A stretch of DNA of 64,000 nt from Rhynchopus euleeides (taxonomy: Eukaryota > Euglenozoa > Diplonemea > Diplonemida > Diplonemidae). The stretch spans positions 1,364,001-1,428,000 of the forward strand of contig OY723243.1 of the NCBI GenBank assembly GCA_963210315.1, given 5' to 3'. This document shows, in pieces, positions 9,477 to 22,426 of the stretch. Numbering within the stretch: the stretch's first letter is position 1; every line of letters begins with the position of its first letter. The notes under the pieces were generated by a model. It was not told where the DNA came from, did not search any database, and saw only the letters and a program-made list of their open reading frames with translations. Both the position numbers and the translations under genes were made by a program.

Positions 9477-10223
9477 ATGCAGACTCCCGATGAGATGACC
9501 CCTGCCCACCCGCAGTTCTGGGATGCGTTCTATGAGTCGGGGGAGGGGAGCTGCGGGACGTACGAGTGGTTTATGGAGTGGGATGGGTACCGCGATCATG
9601 TGCTGGATACGTTGGATGTGACGCGTGACGGCCCCGTGCAGCTGCTGCATGTGGGGTGTGGGAACTCTGCGTTTCCCACGAGTCTCAAGGAGGAATGGCG
9701 TGGGGGGGAAGCGACCCTGGTGTCGATCGACATCTGCGAGAAGGTGGTGGAAGACATGCGCAGGGACCACGGTGTGAAGAAGAAGAAGGGAAAGGCGAGC
9801 AAGCTCACTCTGGATTGGGCTGTCATGGACTGCTGTGCGTTGACGTACGGCGACGAGCACTTCGATTACATCTTCGACAAGGGCACCGTTGATGCGCTCC
9901 TGTCGCAATGTGACGACATGACAGAGAGTGAGGGCAATCCGAACGTATTCGCCTACTTCCGTGAGGCCTACCGTGTCCTCAAGCGAGGGGGCACATTTGT
10001 CCTGGTGACCATCAACGCGCAGGAGGTGATCATGCCGTACGCACTAGGTGCTGACGGTGACTGCGAAGAGGAGCACAGTGACCTGTTTGACTGGACACAT
10101 GAAATCCGGACTCTCCACGCGCGTGCCCCAAAGTCGAAGAAAAATGCCACAGTGCATTCGCACGGTGGTTTCCACACCGTGTATGTCTTCCGCAAGCCGC
10201 TCTCAGGCCGGGTGCAGGAGTGA
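9477..10223 (+). CDS. METTL13/EEF1AKMT4-type lysine methyltransferase
   Basis: 248 residues, single exon. This is a seven-beta-strand SAM-dependent methyltransferase with family-diagnostic blocks: FWDAFYE and YEWFMEWDGY at the N-terminus, motif I LLHVGCGNSAF, SIDICEKVVEDM, and FDYIFDKGTVDALL. It ends in FHTVYVFRK, the usual final strand of this family. Characterised members methylate lysines of translation elongation factor eEF1A in the cytosol; the substrate here is inferred. The open frame extends upstream to a GTG overlapping the kinase stop, but ATG 9477 gives the family start just before the conserved FWD block and lies downstream of an acceptor AG. Confidence 0.9.
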   Translation: MQTPDEMTPAHPQFWDAFYESGEGSCGTYEWFMEWDGYRDHVLDTLDVTRDGPVQLLHVGCGNSAFPTSLKEEWRGGEATLVSIDICEKVVEDMRRDHGVKKKKGKASKLTLDWAVMDCCALTYGDEHFDYIFDKGTVDALLSQCDDMTESEGNPNVFAYFREAYRVLKRGGTFVLVTINAQEVIMPYALGADGDCEEEHSDLFDWTHEIRTLHARAPKSKKNATVHSHGGFHTVYVFRKPLSGRVQE

Positions 10224-10425
10224 CGCGAGGGCTCAAGGCCCTGTCTCAAGTGTCTCAGTGTCAGATGCCACGGCTTCGCCCCGCCCACCCCACTCATCCG
10301 CCCCCGGTTCCCCACCACACTCCGGCGTCCGGCATCACCTACAGTCCGAACCCCCTCACCACCCTGCAGGTCTTCCACACTCGGTGCTCGGAATGTGGTG
10401 AGGTGCCTCTGCACACCTGCACCTG

Positions 10426-11049
10426 ATGGGGTCGCAGAGAGCACAGTCTGCTGCGCCCAGCTCGCGGAGCTCACGCAGCATCACCAGCAGCGATGCGCTG
10501 ATGCGGTTGCGTGTGATGGAGAGGAAGCTCGAGGAGGAGGTGGGTGCCCGTCTGGCTGCTGAGGCAACGGTGCGTGCCCTGATCCAAGAGCGGAAAATGA
10601 AAGACGAGGCGCTCGAGCTCAGCCGCAACGCACAGCGCCAGCTGGAGGCGGTCCTCGGTGCTGTAAACGACATTGTGGAACACCCGCAGAACACCACACT
10701 GCTCAAATGCCGGTCTCTCGGTGAGCGCTACCGGCATCGCAAGCTCCTTTCCGACTTGAAGCCGCCACCCAGGAGCTTCCTCGATGCCCTTGTCGAGACA
10801 ACGCCTGACCCCAACCCGCAGCACACGATCCGGACGTCGTACTGCAGGGACTACAACGGCCTGTTGCATTTCCATGCTCTCAAGGCTGTCCCACAGGGGC
10901 GTGCATACCCGAATGCTGTTATCAACACGGAACCCAGTGCGCGGAATATGATCAATAACTTACAAGCGCGGCAGAGGCCGGCAAAGCAAGGGGCACTCAC
11001 GTCACGTGCCTCGTCAAGGGGCGTGTCAGGGAGCAGGTCGTCTGCATGA
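10426..11049 (+). CDS. unrecognised protein with N-terminal coiled coil
   Basis: 207 residues, single exon. A Ser/Arg-rich N-terminus is followed by a predicted coiled coil from about 24 to 85 (RLRVMERKLEEEVGARLAAE). A conserved-looking middle follows (TSYCRDYNGLLHFHALKAVP), and then a basic, Ser/Arg-rich tail. I recognise no family; a structural or cytoskeletal role would be a guess. The start is supported by an acceptor CAG ending at 10369, 56 nt upstream. An upstream ATG at 10393 gives only a two-codon reading frame. Confidence 0.75.
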   Translation: MGSQRAQSAAPSSRSSRSITSSDALMRLRVMERKLEEEVGARLAAEATVRALIQERKMKDEALELSRNAQRQLEAVLGAVNDIVEHPQNTTLLKCRSLGERYRHRKLLSDLKPPPRSFLDALVETTPDPNPQHTIRTSYCRDYNGLLHFHALKAVPQGRAYPNAVINTEPSARNMINNLQARQRPAKQGALTSRASSRGVSGSRSSA

Positions 11050-12069
11050 TGTGTGCTTTGGGTGTAGGTCGGGCGGGGGTCTGGCCTGTGGTTTGTAGCC
11101 GAGCCGATGAGCTGACGCTACCCCCCCTTCCTTGTCAGGTTGTGGTGGGGAGAGTGGGGAAAAATGATCGCATGCGCCAGATCGAAAGAGGCGAAGGGCC
11201 GGAATGTAAGCTGGAACGCAAAACCACACACACCCCCCCTTCCACCACCACCCCGCCACCACCTCTTTGAGTTCCTGATTCTCCAGGTGGAGTGCGGATT
11301 TCGCTTTTGGCATGACCTGCACACCTACACACCCACACCAACACTTGCAGGCGGACAGGCATACCAACACAACGTAGAGACACGCTACGACACACAGGGC
11401 CTGGTGAGATACTCGAAGGGAGCAAAGACACAGAAGCAGGTGCGCTCCGAGCTGGGGGCAAATACCTGAGTCGTGACCACACCTCCTGACCCTTGGTGTG
11501 ATCTTGGGAGGACGTTTAGTGAGGCTCAGTCGTTGGACTGGGTCTGCGTAGGCACACCGCCTGGTTCCGGGCGTTGTGATTAGAGCGTGTGTGTGTTTGT
11601 GTTGTCCTTACAAAGGACCTCCTCACTTCCCTTTTTTGATTCCTTCTTCCCCGTGATAAAGGGGTGTGCAAAGTCGACGAGGGGTGATCAAGGTTTTAGA
11701 TTTCCTACCCTCACGTGGTTTTTTTGACTTGTTTCTCTCGCTTTCTCTCTTTTCTCTTTTCATTTTTTGGCATTTTTTCCCGGTCCAGCGAAGAAAAGAA
11801 ACTCCGACAAAAAGACCTCACACGGCACACTTAGGGCTCAGCCTCAGCTCTCCACCCATCCTCCAATAGATAGATCAGCCTTTTTTTCCCAGGTGGTGAG
11901 CAAAGCCGTCCGTTTGTTGCCGCAGCCGTGTTTGTTCTTTGCTGGGTTTCCTGCACCCCCTCTTCATTGATTACTCCCATTTTTTCCCCTCCTTTTATCA
12001 ACTCGGTGCTGAGGTGAACAAAGCTTCAAACTACTTTTGAACGCGTTTGAAGGGCGACTGGCTCTGTGT
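11050..12069. other. intergenic; one exon-like segment
   Basis: Mostly pyrimidine-rich. The stretch 11351-11469, entered by CACTTGCAG, reads as a coding-like terminal exon (ETRYDTQGLVRYSKGAKTQK, then a stop). No GTATG donor in reach pairs with it, so it may be an orphan exon, an additional exon of the preceding gene using an unusual donor, or chance. Confidence 0.3.
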
Positions 12070-14127
12070 ATGACAGAGGTCTTCAGGACAGCTTCTCCCG
12101 TTCCCGATACAATGCCGTTGCCGTACGATGCTGTTGGGCCTCCGACCCCACCCAGCCAGATGCACAGAGAAGGTCGTGACAAGTCCGGGCTCTGGGGGCT
12201 CTCTACTCCGACTGCTGGCTTGGCGCACTGGGAAGATCTTGCCGTGTCCCTGAGGCAGTGTGAATCGGCACAGTCAGGTATGTGGTGTGAGAAGGGAACG
12301 GAGAGAGAGGAAAGCCTTCACTCAGCGGTGCAGAATGGTGCAAATATTTATTTTGAGGTAGAACCTCCTGCTTTTCAAACTATATAGACTCGTGGCACCG
12401 TTCGTACAATCTAAGAAAGCAACTCCGGGTCCTGTTGTGTGGGCCGAAGGTTCCTTGTCGGTCATCACCATCCTTCTCGTTCAGGTTGGACAGCCCCGAC
12501 GCCCGCACCAACGCCGATGAAGCCGAAGGCACGCACAGCACTCGCGCCGAATGAGGAGGAGGAAGAGGAGGTATGCCAATGCAATATTATGCTTCATCTG
12601 CGGTAGGTGTGACGGACGTCGATCCGGATAGAACCTTGGAATGAAATGCAAGAGGGCCCACTGAATGTTGTACGGAATGTGTCTCACATGTCTTCAAGCC
12701 GCACGCATGGGGCGGTTCTACTGTTGCTCCTCGGTGATTCTTTTTTGCCGGGGGGTTTTTTTTGCCACCCCCCATGCCACCACATCCCACTCCCCTGCAC
12801 ACAGAAGGGCACGGAGCGCCTTGCCTTCGTTGCGGAGCTGATGAAGATGCTTGGCGACAGCAGCCCCCGTGACTCCGAGGCCGCACCCCTGTCCGGCCCT
12901 GCCCTCCTCCGCGCAACCAACACCCCCGCAGCTGCCCAGGAGGAGGCCAGCTGCCCGCAGCGCAGCGCACCCGCCGGGATGGCACAGGACAGCAAGTTCC
13001 CCGACAGCGCATCGCTTGTGGCTGGGCTGACGGGGTTCCTCTCGCCGCACGCCGAGCCACCGACACCCTTCTCCACCCCTGTGGCAGGGCGTGCCCTGCT
13101 GCAGGGCGGGCACGACAAGAAGCCCGAGAAGAGCTCTGTGGCAAGGGGCATCTTTGACCCCGAGCCCACTGGCCTCCAGATGCCGCCGCTGCTTCCGATG
13201 GACGACCAGCCCGGAGAGGCTGTGCAGGTGTCTGTCTCCGTGCAGCCCTACGCAGCACTCCCGCCGCACGTCCCGCCGCCCCCGCCGCCGCTCTACACCC
13301 TGCCGGTGCAGCCGACACCGCCAGCGGTGCAGCACCAGGCTGCCCCTCTGCACCATATGATCGAACCTCCGCCGCTGCTGGACGCCCCTTCGCGTATCCA
13401 GCAGGTGCCCGCTATGTCTGTGGTGTCGACTGACGGGCCGCTGATTCCTGTCTTCATCGAGTTCAAGATGGGGCGCCTGGCGAAGTACGACTCGCCCTCC
13501 AGCATATGCGAGGTGCCGGAGGGGACCTATGTGATCGTGAAGGGCGACCGTGGGGAGCACATCGGCATGGTCCGCAGGAATGTCTCCCCCAGGCGGCGCG
13601 AAGGCCTCGACAGCGAGGGCCTGGTGCTGCGCCTCGCTACGCCCCAGGAGCGTGAGCATCTGAAGCAGCACCGCCAGATGGAGGAGGAGGCGCTGCGCGT
13701 GTGTGCACAGAAGGTGGCCGAGACAGGCCTGGTCATGGAGTTGTGCTATGCTGAGTATCAGTTTGACTTCAAGAAGCTGACCTTCTTCTACAGGGTATGT
13801 GACGCACAGGGGGGTGGAGTTGTTAGGAGGGTGTGGCTGGCAGGAGAGGGATGAGATATTTTTTCCTTGGGGACTTGAGGTCTTGTGTTTTTTTTGCGGT
13901 GGCATCCCGATTGGTGATACTGAGTTTGCATCGAAACTTAGCCTTCCCAAGACAGACGTGATGTCTTTTTGTTGTTCCTTCTCCTGCTGCTGCCCCTTGT
14001 TTGGTTCCAACACATACTTTGCCACCCCTTTGCACAGTCGGAGACACGCCAGGATTTCCGCGACCTCATTCGTGATCTGTACAAGCTCTACCGCGCACGC
14101 ATCTGGATGGAGAAGATCAAGGAATGA
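12070..14127 (+). CDS. PSP1-domain protein
   Basis: Four exons: 12070-12277, 12485-12570, 12805-13794, 14038-14127. Donors are GTATGT, GTATGC and GTATGT, all junctions keep frame, and the product is 457 residues. The N-terminal 300 residues are low-complexity and Pro-rich (PPHVPPPPPPLYTLPVQP). The C-terminal 150 residues match the PSP1 C-terminal domain: IEFKMGRLAKYDSP, YVIVKGDRGEHIGMV, MELCYAEYQFDFKKLTFFYR, then DFRDLIRDLYKLYRARIWME from the last exon. PSP1 proteins are numerous in kinetoplastids, where some bind RNA cell-cycle elements, and occur in bacteria. An RNA-related cytosolic role is inferred. The last two exons complete the domain exactly, which validates the splice choice. Confidence 0.88.
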
Positions 14128-17100
14128 ACACGCCTGCTTGGTGCTGAAGCCTGATGGTGCTGCTGTGACTACGTTTTCCCTGGGCGATCCACCACTGGGA
14201 CGCGCAGTGGCCACAGGGACTGTTCCCTTCGCATCACCGATTTCCAACACACCCCCCAATGCCGGCTGTTGCAAACGGATTCAAATGCACAATACACAAT
14301 ACACAAGCGGAACGACCTGCGCAGGTTCCCACACAGCACCACTGCCGTTGAGGTTAGAGGGTTTGTACGTTATAGATACTGAACACTTTTTTGTTCTTCT
14401 TGCCGCTCCACAAAGTTCCGGAGAAGACGGAAGAGCCACATTATTCTGCGCTTCTCGATACACCCTGAGACGAATAGATCGTGGAGGCGGCTGGGGTGGG
14501 TGGGTGGGGACATTTTTTACTCGTGGTGTGCCTCTTGTTGTCCTTTGCCCCCCCCCCCCCTCTTAAGAACCTAGTTTGAGCAGCTCTGCTGCGCCTAGAC
14601 CCGACTGAGGTACACAGTGGGGAAAAATATGAGATAGTGCCGAGGTTTGTCCCCCCACCCCCCTTTTTCCGCGAAGCCCCTCCCCTTGCGGAAGCGTTGC
14701 TGTTGGCTTTTTTTGATTTGTTTGCGAGCCAGCAAACAACATTCGAGGCAGAAGAACCTCGAGAAACGAGCACCCCCGCCCCTTGTGTGTGTGTGGGGGG
14801 GGGGGTGAGGGTTTGCTAAAGAACACGGCTGAAACAATGTCCGAGAACCGTTCACCATAGAGGAAATAATTTTCCGAGGATGTTTTGAAGGGTTTTTTTG
14901 TTGCCATGGCTGGTTCCTTGCCCCTCCTTCCGATGCCTCCCTACCCTCCTCGAGTGCAGGGGTGTCTCCTGGGTGGCCCTCTCTTGGCATCACATCAAGC
15001 CGGACGGCGCCAGCCCTTCGTCTGCTTGAAGCCGAGAAGGTCTTCCGTTTGACAGCCCACCTCCGTTGACCCGATCCTCCCCACGATACACGTGCGTATC
15101 AGTTGCGGTGCGTGTCAAAATATTGCGGAAGGGCACATGCCATTCATATCACAGCGTGGCGTCAAGGAATCCAAGGATTCATAGCATCGGACTGCGGGGA
15201 GAAGATCCAAAGACACCTCAAGGTGTGCAGTTCTTCCACACATGCCAGGCTGTTGTTTGCTGGGATCAGTATCATTTGTAGCACTGCAGATCATGCGTGC
15301 TCTAGCAAGTGGGGAGGGGGGGGGGGGGGTGAACGGTGCATACAAACCAATAGTGGAACATATTCGTTTGTGGGTTTCTCTTTTCTCTATTCTTCTCTCT
15401 CTCTTCCCGCCTGATTGTGTTTTTTTCCCGAGTTGCGAGCGATGCAGTGTCGCGAGGTCGCGAAGTAACGAATGGAAATCGGACTGAAGATTCAGGATTA
15501 GCACCTTCACGCCACTTCACAGGGCCTCAACAACATCCCTGCGAGCGCGCTCAACGAAAAGGAGCTCGGAACTGTTTCAACCTTTATTGAGTTTTTCAGT
15601 TGCCGGGCTGGGTGTTTCTACCAGAAATCGAAAGGCGTACGATTGCCCCCCTCTTTTTCAGTGTTTTTCAGGGTGTTGTCCCCTCTGCCTTCCCCCCCTC
15701 CTGCCCTGCGAACGAACTCTGCTTGTTTTTTTCTTCAATCTGTGCTCCCCTGCCCCCCCCCCCCCCCAGATGCATCCAGGCGCGGGTCTCGTGAGTATCG
15801 CTCAATGAGTCCCCACGAGAGGTCGTCAAATCAGCAAGTCCAGCGTCCATCAGAGTTGCAAGAAACGAATCAAGCTTTGCGTGCCACCCCACACACCCAT
15901 TGCAGTCGGTGACGCTCTTCCCCTTCCCAGATTCACTATATCCCCCTCTCTCTCTCTCTCCCCCAATTTCTCTCTCTTTTGATGCAGCAGCGAATTGTTA
16001 GAAGAGTGCTTGTTTTGTGCGCCACAGCAATCACAAGCGCACGCTGCGGCACGCAGGAGGTTCCCGGAGAAACTCCCGAGTACCTCGTGCATCAGCCATG
16101 GGCAAGGCAATTAGGGTATCTTCTTTTCTATTTTTTTTCTCTCTCTCTCTCATATCTTCGAGCTTTCTTCCTTCTCCTGCATAACTTAGACTTTTATATT
16201 TTTTATCGAGAGAGAGGGAGGGTGAGTGAGTGAGTGAGTGAGTTGTGCTCACAAGGTATGGGCGATGTTCTCGCGATCGACGCAAACAACACCCTTCATG
16301 CCTCTTCTCTCCTCTTTTTCTCTTCAGAGTTTGCACCACACACAGTTTCTCGGGTGTGTTTGATACAAAACGATCATTGTGCACGTCTCTCCCCCCCTGG
16401 CCGCCCCGTCCGTCAGGGCTGTGGTCCCTCTCTGCCACAAAACCAAAGGCCTCCCCCTGCATACCGCAAACACAATGGTTTTCGCATCACAAGGAAACAC
16501 GAGGGGGTGCAGGCCCCACGTCTTCCTCTGTCAGAGCACCCCTCCTTTTCTTTTGAGAGCTGTGCGAAGAGCGCCGGGTCTGGGCGCTCTCCTCTGCGTG
16601 TGGACCCTTGTGGAACACTCCACACGCCCTAACAGGCCTGTGTGTGTGCGGAGGGTATTGGGACCCGGGGTGTCTTCTTCTTCGAAGAATCCACCAAGGC
16701 CCGTTGGTTCTGATATCCAGGAGGTTCACTCGGTGGTACAGTTTCTGTGGGGGGACCGCCCCTCCCGCTGTGGAGAGCTGCTTTCTTCTTCTTGCTGAGA
16801 CTGTGCACGGGTGGAGGATATCTGCAGTATAAGCATAGAGTGCGAGGGAGGGTGATAGTGACGGTGTTATAGGTAGGGCTGCTGGCCAACATGCCACAGA
16901 GAAGCATCCGGCTTCTCGGGGAGGGGCGGGGGGTGGTTCGTCTGGGTGTGACAAAAGCGTTTCATTCATCAGGTGCCCGTTCCCCCCTGTCGGTTGTTCC
17001 TGAACTGAAAGAGGTCGGTTGTTGTGTTTTGAGGGCTGTTGGAGGTTCCACCGCCCCCACACTACAGCTTTCATTTTTCTTGAAACGAAACTGACATTCC

Positions 17101-20100
17101 GCCCTCACCCCCCACCCCATTCCATAATTATCTTAGAGACAGGCCAGCTTGTCTGGGCATTTATAGGACGCAACATAGCACTGTGTGTATCTTCTCGCGA
17201 AGAGCGGGTCTATAGGCTTGGGGTTGCATTCTTCCGTTGCCTGGAACGATATTCTGGCTACGACCCCATGCCTCCGCCACACAGAGTGGGGCCCGTCCGG
17301 TATTGAATGATTTTGCATGTTCTTTTTCAAAGTGCATCTTTTGCTTGCAGCCACATTCTAGGTTGCTCGCCATGGCGAAGAAGTCGGTGGGGTGTGCGTT
17401 GATTGCGGGAGTTTCGCCACCCGTTTCCAGGTCACGGGGCAACCGCTCGCACCCATGCAAGCACCACCAAGGGGGAAGCAAATCTTGCCTGGTTTGCGCT
17501 ACCCAGGGTGCTATATGCTAGACGATGCCAGCTCCCAACTCCGGACGGGTTTCCCAAGTTCCTGGCTTCCCTTCGAGCCCTCACATCACTGCCTCGGGGT
17601 TGGACCCAGAGGAGCACCGTTCTGTTTTGTTTGTCTGTCGTATCTTTCTCGCCACGTTATCACCGGCCCACTGCGCTGGTGCAATTCTGAGAATGGGTGG
17701 CAGCAAAGCGGTGCAATGGTGCAGAGGAGGCCGTTGTCCCCGCCCCCCCCTCTGTTCGAGGTACACCTCCATGGAATTGTTTTCTAGCTTGTACTGGCAA
17801 TTCAGACGCCGACCGCTCTGCTCAACTAAAAAGGTAATCCGATGATGGACTCCATGTAACTGCCCAACGCCCGTCTTTTCTTTTGGACAGGGAAGACGGA
17901 TCAACCCCACAAGGGTGCAGGACGCACACACACGCATCCTTCGGGTGGGTGGTGGGGTGGAAGGGGGTCATTATCACGAGCACCAGAACAGAACAATAAT
18001 TAGAACCCGGGTTGACAAAACATAGAACCGAACGGTAAAACGGATCGCCTAGACGAGGGTGGCTGGACATTCAGGAAACACAGTTGGGAAAAAGATTTGT
18101 GGGGTCGCTTCTCGAAAGGCGAGTGGGGAGGCACAGAACGGGAATGGTATTTTGGCTTCACCAAATCGGAATAGCATGGGTTGATTTCCGTCTGAGGCCA
18201 ATTCTACCCAGCCCAGTGTGTCAGCTGAATTCAATAGTGGAAACCGCAGCCAGGAAGGTGCGAAGACGCACATCTGGTTGCTAGAGGCAGCAGATAATAT
18301 ATACTGTGATCGAAGGCAACAAAGGAGGATAGAGACACCAGTCAACAAAGATCACGCCCCTTTTTTAGATGATGTGGGTCGAACCTAAGCCAATATTTCA
18401 AGGCGCCATATGTGGCAGTGTGCATGCAACGCTTTGTTAAAATCACAAAAAGGAGGACGGTGCCCCTGAAAATTGTCTTGGCACTACGTAACTCGGCCCC
18501 TCCAGGGGCACCAACAAATGAGTGATGCGTTTTTTTCTCTCTCTCTTATCCCCACCCCCACCACCCATCCGTTTCCGTTTCCTTCCATGTCTGGTCCGCT
18601 TTCCTCAGAAGAGCACCAAATGTTGAACGAAGTAATGCTGAACTCGACAGGGCTCACGTGCCCGATAATGAGACACCGCAGCTGCTGTCGACGAAGTTCT
18701 CGCAATTTGACACCATATTTTTTTTCGAGAGATGTTATTTGTGGATCAACCGGGGTGGGAATTGCCGCTCAACGGAAGAAATCCCAACACAAAAAGAATC
18801 GGGAAGGACCACACATATCGGTGTGCCTGTCCACGACACACAGACAGACGACCCCCAGAGGGCCCTCATGTGTGTGTCTGTGTATGGGACAGCTTGCATC
18901 AGACCCCCCGCTCTGTGCACCCTACACTATCCAAACCATCAGGCTCGCCCCAAGCCACCCCCCGCCCACACACCCTCTCGGGGCAATCCTTGGGGCGAGG
19001 CCATAGTAACGTGTGTGGGTGTGTTGGGCAAGACCCACCTGTAGGGGAGAACGGTGCACCGGCAGGTGGCATCACCTGCAGAAAAAACCTGTGAGTGCCA
19101 CATAGCGACCTTCCCTTTTTTTCGTGATCCCCCTTTTTTTTTTCTCTACATAACCTCGACGCCCCCCGCCTCCCTGCGATGCGAAGCGAGCTGACTGATG
19201 CCCTTCTATAGCCATGGCCACTCTTCTGTCTTCTTCGCTTCAATACAATTCTTTTTGCCCCCCGATATTTTTTTCGGAACTATAAACCCCACGCGAGGGG
19301 AGGAACGATCCCACCCCTCCCCGTACAGAAGGCCCCCACAAAAGACGCTTATCTCCCCCCCGAAGTTCTTAAGATTTGAGAAACTTGATAAACGTTGCCT
19401 TGGAGTGGGGGGTGGTGGGTGGATTCCGAAAAGTTTCAAAACTTTAGGCGTACCCTACCCCACCTTCCCCAGGATGACGGGGGTGGCCAGCGGAGGAGGG
19501 GAGGGGGGGTCCACAGAGCAAGCAAGCAAAAAAGCACATTTCGTTCTAAAAAAATATAATGCAAGAAGGTTGGAAAGGGGTCAACCAAGGGGCGCATTAA
19601 AAAAAATGCAAAGAAAGACACGCAGGTGTCGGACGTATGACCATATTTTTTTCCGGTTGGGATCCGCCACAACGTATCAGCCAGGCAACACAAAGCTGCA
19701 CCTACACATGTGTTTGCCTTCGACTGTATCTGTTTTGGCGCGTTCCCCCGATCCCCCCCCCCCCTTCCCTTCGTCCCATAGAAGGCAACGGGTGACAAAC
19801 GGTAGCAACCTGCTTAGACGCCCCCATCCCCCTTATCCCTACTACGCCCCCCCCCCCCCCCCCCGCCCCACCTATCCTCAATGCTCATCAATATAGATAG
19901 AGAGCGTTTTTCGCCCCGTTTTTTTGAGCCCCTTTTTCTTAACCCGATTTCCCACCCCACCCCTCCCCCCCGAGCTTTTGGCGTGGCCATTTTTTTTCCT
20001 GTTCCCCAATGATATATCAATGTGTGGAGAGCAGCTGCTGCTCCAGTGGGTCTGGGCTGTAGCTGTCTTCCCATTGCGTCCCCCCCCATCGAGCACCCCC

Positions 20101-21325
20101 CCCCCCCCACATCCCCCTTTTTCACCATGAAGTCCCTGGTTGAAAGAGAGGGGTGGGGGGTGGGGTTCCAAGACAATAAGAGATTCCGTGTGTTAAGTGT
20201 GATGGCCCAGCAGAGAGAGCATATGGTGGTAAGGGCCGGCCGTAAGAAGCTGTTAGTGTGACATAGCAGGCCTTGTGGCGGTATGAGAACTGATCGGAGG
20301 CGTGATCAAAAAAGAAATCGGCCAAATTTAGTTTCGCCCGTTCACACACAAAAGAGCCCTGCTGGAGAAACGCCAGAGGTGTCGGCCATCAAGCGAAAGG
20401 AGAGAGAGCAACGAGTACACCTCTGGGGAGTGGGTGACTTGCTTTCCACCCCAAAAAAAATGTCTCGCTGGCTAAATAAAAAATACACACCTGCCCTGTC
20501 GCTATGCACTGTGCTTTCTTTTTTGCATATTTTCATCAGGCTTCTTTCCCCCCGTGCCACGCCACCCCACCCCACCCTCGTTTTCCTGCCGATATTTCGC
20601 TTTTGCGGATGGCTTCGTGCACCGAGGTCAACACTCCCGATATTTGTTGTCGGGGAGATCTGGTGCGTGCTTGGTCTGGCTGACTAAAGGTGTTGTGTGT
20701 GTCAGTGTATATCGCATTAAGGTGCTTCGGTGCGTTTCTACACTGGCTGCTAAAGAGATGATGAGACCGTTCAAACTGTTCAAGATTCACGATAATTATA
20801 AAAGAGGGCGTGTGTTCCGTTCAACAGACTTTTGTTTTCCCAATGGTTTCTCGTAGTAAACTGGCACCATGTGTTCGATGCATTAGGGGGGGGACAGGAA
20901 GAGGATGGGCAAACCTCAGAAGCGGTACGAGGGGAGTATCCCGGGGGTATTCAGCGTTGTCGGTGTTGGGTGGCATCGCCCCCTTCTTCTTGCCCCTGAC
21001 TCCTCCATCCCCCCCCCCCCCATCCCCCACCCCCCTCCACCTCCTCATAATGCTAAGCAACACACCCCTCAGTGCAACAACGCGCTCTGCGGTGTGGGCG
21101 AAGTGGAGGAGGGGGGACGAGGGTTGGGGGGAGGGGAAGGGTTGGAGGCGGGGGGTGGGTAAGGGGGTCAGATTCTCCCCCCGTGGCGCCTGTCTTGCCC
21201 CCCCCCCCCCCCTCACCCGTTGTGCATTGATCTCAGGCATGTCGCTAAGCGTCGACCGTCGACCCAGTGATTTTGGGTTTCCCCCCCCATAAAAAAGCGT
21301 CGACCCAGCGTCGACCCAGTGGACT

Positions 21326-21405
21326 GGGTTGACGCTTGGTCGAGGCTTGGAGCGTCGACCTAGTGGAACTGGGTTGCCATTCAAGCCTGGACCAAGCGTC
21401 AACCC
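21326..21405. repeat. inverted repeat within GTCGACCCAGT-rich segment
   Basis: Arms 21326-21348 and 21383-21405 are 23 bp with one mismatch. The surrounding 21245-21465 contains many copies of GTCGACCCAGT and its complement, making it dense in potential hairpins. Confidence 0.8.
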
Positions 21406-21486
21406 ATTTATTACACTGGGTCGACGCTAACCTAGCGTTGGCCCGGTTACACTGGGTCGACGTCGAAGAGAGTATGGTTTTGCAGG

Positions 21487-21718
21487 AACAGATGCTCACT
21501 ACCGTGGCCTCCGGCGGCTGGGGGGCTCCGCCCCCCAGACCCCCCTGTGGCGTATGTCTCGTACTCAAGTCATTCGATTCCCATCAGGTCAGGGAATCCA
21601 CCCACTCCAGTAGCCTCAGGAGGACGCAGCCAACTCACACAGAATCTGTACGCCCACAATGAACAGATGCTCACTACCGTGGCCTCCGGCGGATGGGGGG
21701 CTCTGCCCCCCAGACCCC
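21487..21718. repeat. 59-bp direct repeat pair with internal hairpin
   Basis: Copies begin at 21487 and 21660 (GAACAGATGCTCACTACCGT...) and differ at two or three positions over about 59 bp. Each contains a GGGGGGCT/GCCCCCC hairpin. The intervening 114 bp is not repeated. Confidence 0.85.
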
Positions 21719-21935
21719 CCATCTCGCGTGCCCGTCTAGTAACCAAGTCCTTGCGCTTTGACGGCCGTGACATATCAGGGGGCAGCGTCGAAATCATGGT
21801 CCCGAAAGCCATTTTTTGGTTTCCTCCGGCACCCGACGGCGCGAGCGGGAGAGGAACCACGGAAGGAACCCAGCGCCTCACACCGTGCCCACCTAGTGGT
21901 CCACCGATGGGAAAATTCAAAATTTGGCAACACGA

Positions 21936-21954
21936 GCGCGCGCGAAGCGCGCGC
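21936..21954. repeat. GC hairpin with GAA loop
   Basis: GCGCGCGC-GAA-GCGCGCGC, an 8-bp perfect stem. The same GCGC-GAA-GCGC theme, on the opposite strand, caps the foldback at 359-489, suggesting a shared repeat family. Confidence 0.75.
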
Positions 21955-22330
21955 GAGAAAAATTGACCCCTAGTGTTTTCCCCCCTGATCCCCCCCCAAA
22001 ACAGGAGCGTCAACCCACCAAATCTCCAAAATCGAAAAGTTAGCGACAGGCCTGCATTGATCTGCCTTGTACAACATATCTGGTGTAGTGACTACAAAAA
22101 GGACTAACATTGCGAGAAGGTGCTGGGAGATTTACTTTTCCATTCCCTCTCGACGATCAAACCCCCCCTCACCCGCCCACCCACATCACACACACACACA
22201 TTCCTTCCCAGAAACTGTTGCCCGAAATAAAACAGAAGAGGCGGCAATCGACAAGTGCAAAGGGGGGGGCAGTGCTTCACCCAGAAGGAGTGGGGAGAGA
22301 AGGGAATGACCCAGCCCTTGCAGAAAAGGG

Positions 22331-22426
22331 ACTCGGTGGGAATGCCCTCCCTGTCACGGGACAGGACGCGCGCAGGCACCGGGCCCCCTCTCCTAAAAAA
22401 ATACTCGATGGGAATGCCCTCCCTGT
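22331..22426. repeat. 24-bp direct repeat pair
   Basis: ACTCGGTGGGAATGCCCTCC-type sequence at 22331-22354 recurs at 22403-22426 with one difference, a 72-bp period. Confidence 0.8.

Noticed and set aside
12718..14274. 518-residue minus-strand frame
   Set aside because: Antisense to the PSP1 gene, whose domain and splice junctions are convincing.
17392..17787. Zinc-finger-like frame CVDCGSFATRFQV
   Set aside because: Only one Cys pair, mixed codon use, no acceptor in phase and no donor; insufficient.
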